Positions 36,916 to 45,029 of a stretch of DNA of 64,000 nt are shown one piece after another. Source of the DNA: Lysinibacillus sphaericus OT4b.31 (lineage in GTDB: Bacteria; Bacillota; Bacilli; Bacillales_A; Planococcaceae); assembly GCF_000392615.1 (NCBI RefSeq), contig NZ_KB933398.1, positions 3,077,039-3,141,038 on the forward strand. Reading direction: 5' to 3'. Under the pieces are notes generated by a model. The model did not search any database, was not told the origin of the DNA, and saw only the letters and a list, made by a program, of their open reading frames with translations. Each line of letters opens with the position of its first letter. Positions within the stretch are counted from its first letter, which is position 1. The position numbers and the translations under genes are program-made.

Positions 36916-37965
36916 ATGAAAAAATTTATTATTGGAACAATAACCACTGCATTACTGTTAACAATTGCAATAAGCATACAGCAAGGTTTACTATTTGCAA
37001 AACCTCTCCCCTATGACGATGAACAAAAGGGCTTAGATACACAAATCACGATTCACTTAAGTCATGTTGTTGCTGAAAACACACCGAAAGGGTTAGCAGC
37101 AAGTAAATTTGCTGAGCTCGTCGAAGAAAAAACAAATGGTGAAGTCAAGGTACATGTCTATCCAAACGCCTCGCTCTTTAATGATGAAAATGAGTTTAAT
37201 GCACTACAAAACGGTGAAGTTGAGATGATTATCCCCACGTTTTCTAAAATGACCTCATATGTACCAGATTGGCAAGTGCTCGATTTACCCTATCTTTTCA
37301 ATACGGATGATGAGGTGCAAAAGGTACTAACAGGCGCAATTGGTGAGCAATTATTAGAAGAGCTTGAGCCCTTACATGTCAGGGGTCTTAGTTTTTGGCA
37401 TAATGGCTTCAAGCATTTAACAGCAGTCGATTATCCTATTCAAACTTTTGAAGACTTAAAAGGTTTACGCGTACGTACAATGCCTAGCAAAGCCCTTGAA
37501 AAACAATTCGAGGCAGTCGGTGCGACCCCCATTCCGATTTCCTTTAGTGAGGTCTTTACTGATTTAGAAGCACACGCTATTGATGCACAAGAAAATACGG
37601 CGTCCAATATTTTCTCAAAAGGTTTTTACAAAGTACAGCAACATATGACTTTAACAAAGCATGGTATTTTAGGATACGCTGTGTTAATAAACGAAAAATT
37701 TTGGAAGTCACTACCAATAAAAATCCAAAAGGAAATTGAGGAAGCTATGGAAGAAACGACGGATTGGCAATTTGAGCAAGCTGTTCTGATGAATGACACC
37801 GATTTACATAAACTAGAGCAGCAGCAAGGCTTTGATATTTATGATATGTCTGAACAGGAGCGTAAACGTTTTAAAGAAAAACTATCTCCTGTCTATGACT
37901 ATTACCGCGCAAATGTCGAAAATAATCATATACTCGCTGAAATCCAAAAGATTGTTTCTCCTTAA
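36916..37965 (+). CDS. dctB: DctP-family dicarboxylate-binding protein (co-sensor)
   Basis: 349 residues with a Sec signal (about 1-30, no lipobox). It is a TRAP-type substrate-binding protein: LSHVVAENTPKGLAASKFAE, then the conserved RTMPSKALEKQFEAVGATP with the carboxylate-binding Arg, and DAQENTASNIFSKGFYKVQ. No TRAP membrane subunits are nearby; instead it lies between dctSR and the dctP symporter, exactly as DctB of B. subtilis, which helps DctS sense C4-dicarboxylates. The ribosome site is weak (GGGTG). Confidence 0.88.
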   Translation: MKKFIIGTITTALLLTIAISIQQGLLFAKPLPYDDEQKGLDTQITIHLSHVVAENTPKGLAASKFAELVEEKTNGEVKVHVYPNASLFNDENEFNALQNGEVEMIIPTFSKMTSYVPDWQVLDLPYLFNTDDEVQKVLTGAIGEQLLEELEPLHVRGLSFWHNGFKHLTAVDYPIQTFEDLKGLRVRTMPSKALEKQFEAVGATPIPISFSEVFTDLEAHAIDAQENTASNIFSKGFYKVQQHMTLTKHGILGYAVLINEKFWKSLPIKIQKEIEEAMEETTDWQFEQAVLMNDTDLHKLEQQQGFDIYDMSEQERKRFKEKLSPVYDYYRANVENNHILAEIQKIVSP

Positions 37966-37985
37966 TACTTTTGGTCATTTATGAT

Positions 37986-38014
37986 AAAACCTCACTTTGA
38001 AGTGGGGTTTTTTC
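37986..38014 (+). terminator. Terminator between dctB and dctP
   Basis: AAAACCTCACTT pairs with AAGTGGGGTTTT and is followed by TTTTC, so dctP needs its own promoter. Confidence 0.85.
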
Positions 38015-38114
38015 TTTTGTATTATAATAGCTCCCCTAAAAAACCTCTACTATAAAACAGCCTCAAACCCTTGCTATTCTTTGTTTTTAATAGCTATTCT
38101 CAAAAAATGAACAA

Positions 38115-38152
38115 AATGAACAATAGAAACTTTTCGGTCATAAAAACTATTG
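38115..38152 (+). promoter_or_regulatory. Dyad upstream of dctP (candidate DctR site)
   Basis: AACAATAG and CTATTGTC are inverted arms about 19 bases apart in the dctP leader, ~75 bp before its start. A TATGAT near 38169 could be the -10. Assignment to DctR is inferred from context only. Confidence 0.35.
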
Positions 38153-38228
38153 TCGGAAAATTTCAGCTATGATAACGACATGAAAACGTTCACAAAATAT
38201 TCATCGACTTTTTAAGGGGGAGAGTTTA

Positions 38229-39491
38229 ATGCGTATAAATTTTAAAAATTTAACTGTACAAGTACTGATTGCAATCGTGCTCGGTATTGTTGTCGGTGCT
38301 ATGTTCCCAGAATTCGGAGCTAGTTTAAAAATATTAGCAGATATTTTCATCAAATTAATTAAAATGTTAATTGCACCTATCATTTTCTTAACAGTTGTTA
38401 TTGGGATTGGTAGTATGGGTGACTTAAAAAAGGTTGGTAAAATCGGCGGAAAGGCACTTATTTATTTTGAAATTGTGTCTACGTTTGCACTCGCAATCGG
38501 CTTACTCGTTGTTAATATTGTCCAACCAGGTAAAGGCTTTGATACAGATGCTGCAAATGGTGCAGATGTATCACAATACACGGAGCAGGCCGCTGCTGCA
38601 GAGCATGGTTTTGGTGCATTCATTATGCAGATTATTCCTGATAATGTTGTTGGAGCACTTGCTAATGGTGAGTTATTACCGGTGTTATTCTCGGCTGTAT
38701 TATTCGGTTTAGCGGCAGCTGCTATTGGCGAACCTGCCAAACCAGTCATTAAATTTTTTGAACAAGTAGCCGATATCTTCTTTAAAATTGTCAACATGGT
38801 GATGAGAATTTCACCAATTGGTGCATTCGGTGCCATGAGTTATACGATAGGAAATTTTGGGATAAAATCACTTGGTAATTTAGGTTTCTTAATGTTATCT
38901 GTATACATTACCATGTTCCTATTTATTACGTTAATCATCGGTGTGATCACACGTTACTTTGGCTTTAGCATTTTTAAATTTATTAAATATATTAAAGATG
39001 AAATTTTCATCGTCATTGGGACATCCTCTTCTGAATCGGCGCTGCCTTCTATGATGCGTAAGTTAGAAAATTACGGCTGTTCTAAACAAGTAGTTGGACT
39101 GGTTGTACCAACAGGGTACTCATTTAACCTAGACGGTACATCCATATACTTATCAATGGCGGCTATTTTTATCGCACAGGCGTATGGTGTCGATTTGGAT
39201 ATTTGGCATCAGATTACGTTGCTTGCTATTCTCATGTTGACTTCTAAAGGAGCTGCAGGTGTAACAGGTTCTGGATTCATCACACTTGCTGCTACACTTG
39301 CTGCATTCCCTATGATTCCAGTTGAAGGTATTGCACTATTAATTGGTGTAGACCGCTTTATGTCAGAAGCCCGCGCCGTAACAAACTTAATCGGGAATGG
39401 CGTCGCTGCAGTAGTCGTTTCTAAGATGGAAAAAGAGTTTGACCCCGAACAGGAAAAACGCGCGTTATCTGGCGAGGTAATGATAAAGTGA
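38229..39491 (+). CDS. dctP: C4-dicarboxylate/cation symporter (DAACS family)
   Basis: 420 residues with eight membrane helices and two re-entrant loops. Family motifs are KMLIAPIIFLTVVIGI, GTSSSESALPSMM (serine-rich hairpin), TGYSFNLDGTSIY (the cation and substrate loop) and the C-terminal RFMSEARAVTNLIGNGVAA. It imports succinate, fumarate or malate with Na+ or H+. GGGGGAG precedes the ATG. It is the output gene of the dctBSR sensing locus. Confidence 0.92.
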   Translation: MRINFKNLTVQVLIAIVLGIVVGAMFPEFGASLKILADIFIKLIKMLIAPIIFLTVVIGIGSMGDLKKVGKIGGKALIYFEIVSTFALAIGLLVVNIVQPGKGFDTDAANGADVSQYTEQAAAAEHGFGAFIMQIIPDNVVGALANGELLPVLFSAVLFGLAAAAIGEPAKPVIKFFEQVADIFFKIVNMVMRISPIGAFGAMSYTIGNFGIKSLGNLGFLMLSVYITMFLFITLIIGVITRYFGFSIFKFIKYIKDEIFIVIGTSSSESALPSMMRKLENYGCSKQVVGLVVPTGYSFNLDGTSIYLSMAAIFIAQAYGVDLDIWHQITLLAILMLTSKGAAGVTGSGFITLAATLAAFPMIPVEGIALLIGVDRFMSEARAVTNLIGNGVAAVVVSKMEKEFDPEQEKRALSGEVMIK

Positions 39492-39497
39492 AACTTC

Positions 39498-39606
39498 AAT
39501 CAGTGGGGGGTCTTCCCTACTGATTGTTAGTTGAACCAATCGGGCTTTTACGGTCAGTTGGTCGTCCACCTCTTATCTTTCAACTTGAGGTGGCGGCTTA
39601 CTGACC
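39498..39606 (+). other. Strongly structured intergenic element after dctP
   Basis: Two adjacent foldable units. AATCAGTGGGG pairs with CCCTACTGATT (39498-39525). Then GGTCAGT..ACTGACC encloses CCACCTC..GAGGTGG (about 39550-39604). Neither has a T-tract. It could be the end of an IS200/IS605-like element or a non-coding RNA; I cannot decide. Confidence 0.5.
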
Positions 39607-39625
39607 ATTCAAAAAATGTTACATT

Positions 39626-39673
39626 AAGGCTGTCCAAAAGAGCCATTTTAGCTTGATTGGACAGCTTTTTTTA
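39626..39673 (+). terminator. Terminator downstream of dctP
   Basis: AAGGCTGTCCAA pairs with TTGGACAGCTTT around a 17-base loop, followed by TTTTT. Confidence 0.8.
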
Positions 39674-39866
39674 TGTAGAAATAGTCCTTCGTTGTCGTAT
39701 TAGCTACTGTTAAATAATCGACTTATAAAATTCTCTTTTATCGTTTGTATCATTGAACCAGTTGGTACTGCGATCCTTATCTTTAATGGTAAAAAAATAA
39801 ATGAAAATAAAGCGAAACCTCCAATCTAGGTTAGCCGTATATAGTAAGTAGATTGGAGGCTTTTCC

Positions 39867-40403
39867 ATGGCTACATTTTCACTTACATATCCAAAATCAT
39901 TTGATAGACTTTCTAATTTGCCGATTGTTAATGAGCACGACGAAGCAGTTTGCGTACTTCAAAAAATCGAACGTTCAACTATAGGGAAAGTGCTTAATAC
40001 AATGCTCTTGATTGCAACGCAGGATTCACTACCACAACATTATGAAACACGTACTACACAAGGAACTCCACTTTTTCGAGTGCAATCTACACTATTCACT
40101 AAAGGCATAAGTCACCAGCTAATTATGCCTGATGGTAGCATTTTGCCCATCCAACGGAAAACTGTTCAACTTTTAGAATCTTCCTATTCTTTTACGATGG
40201 ATAGTCTTATCTTCCGCTTTGAAAAGGACTTCACTTCAACTGCTTATTTATATTGCAATGATGAAAAAATTGCGAGTGCATGTTATGTAGAAAATAGCAT
40301 TGTACGGGAAGGTATCGTCTATAAACTCTTCCATTCAGACGATACTTTATTCGTGGCATTATTGGCTTCACTTTACCAATCTCTATTTGTAGGGAGTAAC
40401 TAA
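39867..40403 (+). CDS. Tubby C-terminal-like domain protein
   Basis: 178 residues, beta-rich, with one hydrophobic stretch near the end (TLFVALLASLYQSLFVG). Alternating strands such as LPIVNEHDEAVCVLQKIERS and RVQSTLFTKGISHQLI suggest the tubby/LURP-one-like fold that small Bacillus proteins annotated this way share; this is a weak recognition. Function is unknown. There is an AT-rich leader with GGAGG near 39855. It is probably its own unit; ywbE follows 51 bp later and could be read through. Confidence 0.6.
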   Translation: MATFSLTYPKSFDRLSNLPIVNEHDEAVCVLQKIERSTIGKVLNTMLLIATQDSLPQHYETRTTQGTPLFRVQSTLFTKGISHQLIMPDGSILPIQRKTVQLLESSYSFTMDSLIFRFEKDFTSTAYLYCNDEKIASACYVENSIVREGIVYKLFHSDDTLFVALLASLYQSLFVGSN

Positions 40404-40454
40404 CTTCACTTTATGTTATAATTCAAATCATTCTACAGAGTTGTGAGGCGTAAT

Positions 40455-40652
40455 ATGAACGGACAACATCGAAAAGACATCCACCCTGGTCTTGAGGTCA
40501 ACATTATCCTCAAAAAAGATCAGCGGTCAGGTGTAAAAACAAAGGGCATTGTAAAGGATTTATTAACAAACGCTGCTTTCCATCCACATGGAATCAAGGT
40601 CCGCTTAACTGATGGACAAATCGGCCGTGTTTGTGACATTCTGCAAAAATAA
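40455..40652 (+). CDS. ywbE: YwbE family protein
   Basis: 65 residues: basic, with PGLEVNIILKKDQRSGVKTKGIVKDLLT and a C-terminal GIKVRLTDGQIGRVCDIL, the complete pattern of the YwbE family (DUF2196). It looks like a small RNA- or nucleic-acid-binding beta barrel, but no function is established. The ATG is about eight bases after GTGAGGCG; an in-frame GTG four codons upstream overlaps it. A terminator follows. Confidence 0.85.
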   Translation: MNGQHRKDIHPGLEVNIILKKDQRSGVKTKGIVKDLLTNAAFHPHGIKVRLTDGQIGRVCDILQK

Positions 40653-40654
40653 GA

Positions 40655-40692
40655 TAGCTGGTTATCTCTTATCGAGGTAGCCAGCTTTTTTA
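40655..40692 (+). terminator. Terminator of ywbE
   Basis: TAGCTGGTTATCTC pairs with GAGGTAGCCAGCT (G-U pairs included), then TTTTTT. Confidence 0.8.
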
Positions 40693-40794
40693 CTTACTAA
40701 TGGCTACTTAGCGATGAACGATAAATATTTTCATAAGCTTCCCTACCTTTTCATTATGTTAAATGATAAATTATTGCAGGCTTAGCCTGAACTC

Positions 40795-41379
40795 TTAACT
40801 ATCTGAACAGACACTTCCCAGTTTTACAAAAGGCCACAATGTGACTGTTCCTACTATGGAATCTTGAGAAATAAAACCAACATTTTGGTGCCGACTGTCT
40901 ATACTTCTACGACGATTATCGCCTAGTACGAAAAAATGTCCTTCTGGTACAGTCATTTCACCTAATTGCTCTTCTAAAGTGAAATCATATGTAAAATCCC
41001 CTTTATCTTGTAGGGCTTCTTTGTATTTCATTAAATATGGCTCTTCATACTTCTCACCATTTATATATAAATCATCATCTTTATACGAGATATGATCTCC
41101 AGGTAAACCTATTATTCGTTTAATATAATTCGTATCTTCATTTTCTTCAAAGACAATAATGTCAAATCGGTTATAGTCCGTTAATCGAGGGCCTATTTTG
41201 TTGATTAATACTTTTTCTCCATCTTTAAAAGTAGGCATCATGGAAGCACCATCTACAATTACGGGCGACAGGATGAAATAACGTACTCCCATCATAAAAA
41301 TTACCGTCAGACCTATGATCTTTACCCATGCCCATACTTCATGTTGATCTTTCTTCTTTGTCAAAGTAAACACTCCCAT
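40795..41379 (-). CDS. lepB: Signal peptidase I
   Basis: 194 residues with one N-terminal membrane helix (about 16-36). Catalytic Ser46 is in VDGASMMPT, catalytic Lys87 in NYIKRIIGLPGD, and the box E signature is GDNRRRSIDSR. It removes Sec signal peptides at the outer membrane face. Bacillus-type genomes have several sip genes and this is one of them. The start is unclear: the ATG touches AAAGG, while a GTG two codons later and a TTG five codons later have better spacing to AAAGGATGGGAG. Confidence 0.92.
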   Translation of the reverse strand: MGVFTLTKKKDQHEVWAWVKIIGLTVIFMMGVRYFILSPVIVDGASMMPTFKDGEKVLINKIGPRLTDYNRFDIIVFEENEDTNYIKRIIGLPGDHISYKDDDLYINGEKYEEPYLMKYKEALQDKGDFTYDFTLEEQLGEMTVPEGHFFVLGDNRRRSIDSRHQNVGFISQDSIVGTVTLWPFVKLGSVCSDS

Positions 41380-41538
41380 CCTTTAATGAGGATATCCCAT
41401 TATACGTCAATAGTGTATACGATTTACTAAGCAAAAAGTTCCGGTAAGTCTTCGCTTGAAATACCCCATTAGCAATTGCATGTCACAAAATAAAAAAGCA
41501 ATATGTACAAATTGAAATATACATATTGCTTTTTGTTA

Positions 41539-42075
41539 TTAGCGAATTGTTTTTAAAGCTGTTGTCCATGGAATGACTTGATCTAACATTTGGTTTACTG
41601 AATCAGCTTGCACATCTTTTGGCTTAAATACTGAGCCGTTTTCGAAGTCAGTAAATAAAGATAGTGCTGGATGTACACGAACATCAGCTACTAATAACTC
41701 TCCAAGGATACCTCGTAAGTGTTCTGCAGCACGCGCTCCACCAACAGAACCATATGAAACAATACCGGCTGCTTTGTTATTCCATTCTTCACGTAAGTAA
41801 TCTAAAGCATTTTTAAGTGCCCCTGAGATGGAATGGTTATATTCTTGAACAATGAAGACAAAGCCGTCACATGCAGCAACTCGTTGAGACCATGCTGCTG
41901 CTCCAGAAGCATCTCCACCCGGCTCACCTAGCAAAGGTAATTTAAATTCAGCAATATCGATAATTTCATATTCTGCATCACGACGTTTTTCTGCTAATTC
42001 TTTAACCCATTGACCTACTTGTGGGCTTAAACGTCCTTCACGTGTACTACCTAAAATAATCCCAATTTTCAACAT
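41539..42075 (-). CDS. NADPH-dependent FMN reductase (quinone/azo reductase-like)
   Basis: 178 residues with the flavodoxin-like fold: GSTREGRLSPQVGQWV for FMN phosphate, PLLGEPGG, EYNHSISGALKNALDY and SYGSVGGARAAEHLR. It reduces FMN or quinones with NADPH. The ATG has AAGGAGG eight bases upstream. A second possible start (TTG at about 42138 after GGGAGG) would add 21 residues in the same frame. Two MhqR-like operators and a promoter lie upstream, so it is probably induced by quinones or electrophiles, like the azoR and mhq genes of B. subtilis. Confidence 0.85.
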   Translation of the reverse strand: MLKIGIILGSTREGRLSPQVGQWVKELAEKRRDAEYEIIDIAEFKLPLLGEPGGDASGAAAWSQRVAACDGFVFIVQEYNHSISGALKNALDYLREEWNNKAAGIVSYGSVGGARAAEHLRGILGELLVADVRVHPALSLFTDFENGSVFKPKDVQADSVNQMLDQVIPWTTALKTIR

Positions 42076-42260
42076 TTCTTTTCCTCCTTGTTGTTCATCC
42101 GTTGAACTGAAACCGAATAATTTTTTTATAAAATTCAAGCTCGTTGCCTCCCTATCCTCCTTGAATTTTAAGGAAAACAGCTCTCTAAGCCATGGTGTAC
42201 AGGAATAAGTTCCTTTATACACAATTGACTCATAATTTATCGAGAGCACGTAATAATCAA

Positions 42261-42278
42261 TATCTTGAATTCGAGATA
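42261..42278. promoter_or_regulatory. MhqR-like operator, distal
   Basis: TATCTTGAATTCGAGATA, an imperfect palindrome identical to the one at 42332-42349. It matches the known MhqR operator pattern (ATCTCGAATTCGAGAT). Confidence 0.65.
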
Positions 42279-42331
42279 TTAATAAAAAAAATATAAATTC
42301 ATTGTTATGAATTTACTTCGAATCCCTCTAC

Positions 42332-42349
42332 TATCTTGAATTCGAGATA
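42332..42349. promoter_or_regulatory. MhqR-like operator overlapping the transcription start
   Basis: The same 18-mer TATCTTGAATTCGAGATA, placed directly downstream of the -10 of the minus-strand promoter, where a repressor would block initiation. Confidence 0.7.
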
Positions 42350-42350
42350 A

Positions 42351-42379
42351 ATTTAACATACCATAATCATCATTGTCAA
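42351..42379 (-). promoter_or_regulatory. Promoter of the FMN reductase gene
   Basis: Minus strand: TTGACA (42374-42379), 17-base spacer, TTAAAT (42351-42356). The MhqR-like operator starts one base past the -10. Confidence 0.7.
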
Positions 42380-42413
42380 TTGTTTCGTTTCAGATTTTTC
42401 TTTTCTCACTAAA

Positions 42414-42455
42414 AAAACAAGAGACACAACGCTTTGCATAATTGAGTCTCTTTAA
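42414..42455 (-). terminator. Terminator of the DUF2164 gene
   Basis: On the minus strand AAAGAGACTCAA pairs with TTGTGTCTCTTG, followed by TTTTTTT. Confidence 0.75.
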
Positions 42456-42462
42456 AATCCAT

Positions 42463-42710
42463 TTATTTTATTTTGAGTGGACGCTCTAATGCAGCTAGTT
42501 CATCTTCAATCGAAGCGAACTGTCTTTCCATTACATATTTGGCATCTGCAATGGCTGCATTATAAATGTGCGGTGCTACATATTCCTTCACAAAATCGAA
42601 TATTCTTTCAGCCTCAAATTCCGTTATATCCTCGTCTCGATTGTTATAAAAAAACGTTGAATGTCTGCGATTATTAACTCTTGTTGATCCTTTGTTAAAC
42701 GAATAAACAA
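42463..42710 (-). pseudogene. DUF2164-family gene with a homopolymer frameshift
   Basis: From a TTG with AGGAGGAG upstream the frame reads MFIRLTKDQQELIIADIQRF and F, then stops early (ITIETRI). In the next frame the family continues: YNNRDEDITEFEAERIFDFV, then KEYVAPHIYNAAIADAKYVM, ending LAALERPLKIK. A run of seven T (42646-42652 on the plus strand as A) would restore one 83-residue ORF if it were eight. So the gene carries a one-base deletion, a sequencing error, or slips at the run. DUF2164 proteins have no known function. Confidence 0.8.
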
Positions 42711-42775
42711 AAAAATCTCCTCCTCTCTATTAGTACACAACCGATTATCACTTCAAACTGCATCTATTTTTTCAC

Positions 42776-42814
42776 AAAAAGACTGAATTATCATCATCGT
42801 ATAATTCAGTCTTT
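42776..42814 (-). terminator. Terminator of the small membrane protein gene
   Basis: AAAAGACTGAATTAT pairs with ATAATTCAGTCTTTT around an 8-base loop, T-run on both strands. Confidence 0.8.
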
Positions 42815-42821
42815 TGTTTCT

Positions 42822-43046
42822 TTATTGTTTACATTCAAATGAATAGCTTGTTGATAAAAAATTTTTTTCCTTGGCGACAATGGCTTTACCACCATCATCC
42901 TCACATTGCTGTGTCATCGCTTCAATTTTCTTTTCATTCATATTATTGGTCATCAGCGTCATGCCTCCCCCAAATACAGCAATCATCAGACCAATAATAA
43001 TCCATAACTTGCCAGCTTTATTACCGGCAGGTCGCCCATTTCCCAC
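42822..43046 (-). CDS. Small membrane protein of unknown function
   Basis: 74 residues: a basic N-terminus, one membrane helix (about 15-33, IIIGLMIAVFGGGMTLM) and an acidic outer part with two cysteines (QQCEDDGG and SFECKQ) that could form a disulfide. I do not recognise it. The start is GTG with GAGGGG about eight bases upstream. It follows yqfO by 14 bp, so it is probably the last gene of the trmK-yqfO transcript, closed by the terminator at 42776. Confidence 0.65.
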   Translation of the reverse strand: MGNGRPAGNKAGKLWIIIGLMIAVFGGGMTLMTNNMNEKKIEAMTQQCEDDGGKAIVAKEKNFLSTSYSFECKQ

Positions 43047-43060
43047 ACTAATTCCCCTCT

Positions 43061-44182
43061 CTAAACAAATAAAAACGGTTCTGTATCAATGGTAGATTGT
43101 ACAAATTCCACTGTTAATTTTTTATCTTCACACATCGCTGCCATTTTTTTAGCTACACCCGCGATCATCACTTTTTCTACATGATGGCCAGGATCCACGA
43201 TTTGCAGACCAATAGATTGTGCATCTTGTGCTGTATGGAAATACATATCGCCTGTTAAAAACACATCTGCCCCCGCACGTTTAGCTGTATAAATATACTT
43301 ATTGCCGTCACCACCAACAAGTGCTATCTTTTTAATCTTCGACTGTAAATCACCAACGACACGTACTGTTGGAACATCTAGCTGCTGCTTTACAAATTCT
43401 GCAAACTCATGCAGCGTCATTTCCTTTTGCAAATAACCAATACGTCCTAGGCCCATGACATTTGTTCGCTGGTCTAAGCGAACCACATCATATGCAGGTT
43501 CCTCGTAGGGATGCACATTTAACATCGCCTTTAATAGACGATTTTTGATAGAGGCTGGGAATACGACTTCCACTTTCACTTCTTCCTCGACATGTAACTT
43601 ACCAATCGATCCCACATGCGGATTTGCTCCTTCTAACGCACGGAAACGTCCTTCTCCGATTGTGGTGTAGCTACATGCTTCATAAGATCCTAAGCGCCCT
43701 GCCCCAGCCTTTGCTAGCGACTCCCGTAGTTCCTCTGCATTGACAGAGGGAATAAAAACAGACAGTTTGAGTACATCCTCTGCATATGTTTCTTCTAATA
43801 TAGCACGATTTTCAAGCTGTAGAGCATCAGCCAGTAAATCATTGACACCGCCTTCAGCTACATCTAAATTTGTATGTGCTGCATAGACAGCTATATCATG
43901 CTTTATAAGCTTTTCATATAATTGTCCCGCTGGATTATCCGTGCGAATGTTCGCAAGACGTCTAAAAATGGGTGGGTGATGCGCTATAATAAGCTCACAT
44001 CCTTGCGCAATGGCTTCATCTGCTACTGTTTCGTTGACATCCAATGTGACTAAAACTTTTTTTACAGGTTTATTTAACGTGCCGATTGCGAGTCCAATGG
44101 GGTCGTTCTCCATGCATGCTAGTTTTTTAGGTGACCATGATTCAAACAATTGGATAATTTCTTGACCGTTTACTGTTTTCAT
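43061..44182 (-). CDS. yqfO: Nif3-like dinuclear metal protein YqfO
   Basis: 373 residues, the long Nif3 form with an inserted PII-like (CutA-type) domain in the middle (about 130-230, LSVFIPSVNAEELRESLAKA). Metal ligands are in IAHHPPIFRRL, AAHTNLDVAEGGVND, TGDMYFHTAQDA and DPGHHVEKVM. It is often annotated as GTP cyclohydrolase I type 2, but the true activity is uncertain. It starts 1 bp after trmK, so it is cotranscribed, as in B. subtilis. Confidence 0.93.
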   Translation of the reverse strand: MKTVNGQEIIQLFESWSPKKLACMENDPIGLAIGTLNKPVKKVLVTLDVNETVADEAIAQGCELIIAHHPPIFRRLANIRTDNPAGQLYEKLIKHDIAVYAAHTNLDVAEGGVNDLLADALQLENRAILEETYAEDVLKLSVFIPSVNAEELRESLAKAGAGRLGSYEACSYTTIGEGRFRALEGANPHVGSIGKLHVEEEVKVEVVFPASIKNRLLKAMLNVHPYEEPAYDVVRLDQRTNVMGLGRIGYLQKEMTLHEFAEFVKQQLDVPTVRVVGDLQSKIKKIALVGGDGNKYIYTAKRAGADVFLTGDMYFHTAQDAQSIGLQIVDPGHHVEKVMIAGVAKKMAAMCEDKKLTVEFVQSTIDTEPFLFV

Positions 44183-44183
44183 C

Positions 44184-44876
44184 TCATAAAACCCCTTCCA
44201 CTAACTTAAGTTGAGCTATTAACTCTGCGCGTTTACCTTCAATTTCAGGTGTTTGCTCTGCTCCTTCAATAGATTGTAAAACACGCTGCCAATTTTCTTT
44301 TTCACGCGTCCATTTTTTTATGAATGCTGGCGCTTTACGTAGCATTAATTTTGGACCATATAAAATTTCTGATGCAGTTAGCTCCATCGTCCCTCTTTGC
44401 AATACAAGAATTTCATAAATTTTATCATCTTCTTCTAAAATTTCTTCATCCAGAATCGCCCAATTATTCGCTAATGCCCATTCACGAATTACTTTTGCAT
44501 GAATATTTGGCTGCAAAATAAGTCGTGTAACACCTTGTAGGCTTTGAGGATGTTTTTCTAAAATCGACACAATTAGCGGTCCGCCCATACCTGCAATTGT
44601 AACTGTATCGACATGATCAGTCACTTCCACTGCTGCTAAGCCATCAGCTATTCTCACTGTAATTTTATCTGTTAAGCCTTCTTTTTGCACTTGTCCCACA
44701 GCTGATTCAAACGGACCTTTGACCACCTCACCCGCTACTGCGTAAGAAGCAATCCCTTTATGAATTAAATAGCAAGGCAAATAGGCATGGTCACTGCCTA
44801 TATCAGCAACTACCGCACCTGTTGGAACAAATTTAGCCACTGTTTCTAATCTTTTTGATAATTTTTGTGCGTTCAT
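44184..44876 (-). CDS. trmK: tRNA (adenine-22-N1)-methyltransferase
   Basis: 230 residues. The SAM-binding motif is VADIGSDHAYLPCYL (about 23-37); then VTIAGMGGPLIVSIL with the NPP-like catalytic region replaced by LILQPN. The C-terminal coiled-coil helix is basic (FIKKWTREKENWQRVL). It methylates A22 of bacterial tRNAs. It is the first gene of trmK-yqfO and lies downstream of cccA on the same strand, beyond that gene's terminators. Confidence 0.93.
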   Translation of the reverse strand: MNAQKLSKRLETVAKFVPTGAVVADIGSDHAYLPCYLIHKGIASYAVAGEVVKGPFESAVGQVQKEGLTDKITVRIADGLAAVEVTDHVDTVTIAGMGGPLIVSILEKHPQSLQGVTRLILQPNIHAKVIREWALANNWAILDEEILEEDDKIYEILVLQRGTMELTASEILYGPKLMLRKAPAFIKKWTREKENWQRVLQSIEGAEQTPEIEGKRAELIAQLKLVEGVL

Positions 44877-44929
44877 TTTTTACCGCCTACCTTATATAGA
44901 GTCCACTCTAGTATGTATGATGTCGTACA

Positions 44930-45020
44930 AAAAAACAAATGGAGCTGTCTCAAATTTTGAGCAACTCCATCAAAATAATAGAGGCTGTACCAAAAGCGTT
45001 CAAACACTTTTAGTACAGCC
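44930..45020 (-). terminator. Tandem hairpins ending cccA
   Basis: GGCTGTACTAAAAG pairs with CTTTTGGTACAGCC (44993-45020). A second hairpin, ATGGAGTTGCTCAAAA with TTTGAGACAGCTCCAT (44936-44970), is followed on the minus strand by TTTGTTTTTTTG. Confidence 0.7.
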
Positions 45021-45029
45021 ATAGTCAAA

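Noticed and set aside
42477-42677. 66-codon plus-strand ORF
   Set aside because: It is antisense to the frameshifted DUF2164 gene, which explains the region better.
44324-44521. Plus-strand ORF inside trmK
   Set aside because: Antisense to a well-supported methyltransferase; no start signal.
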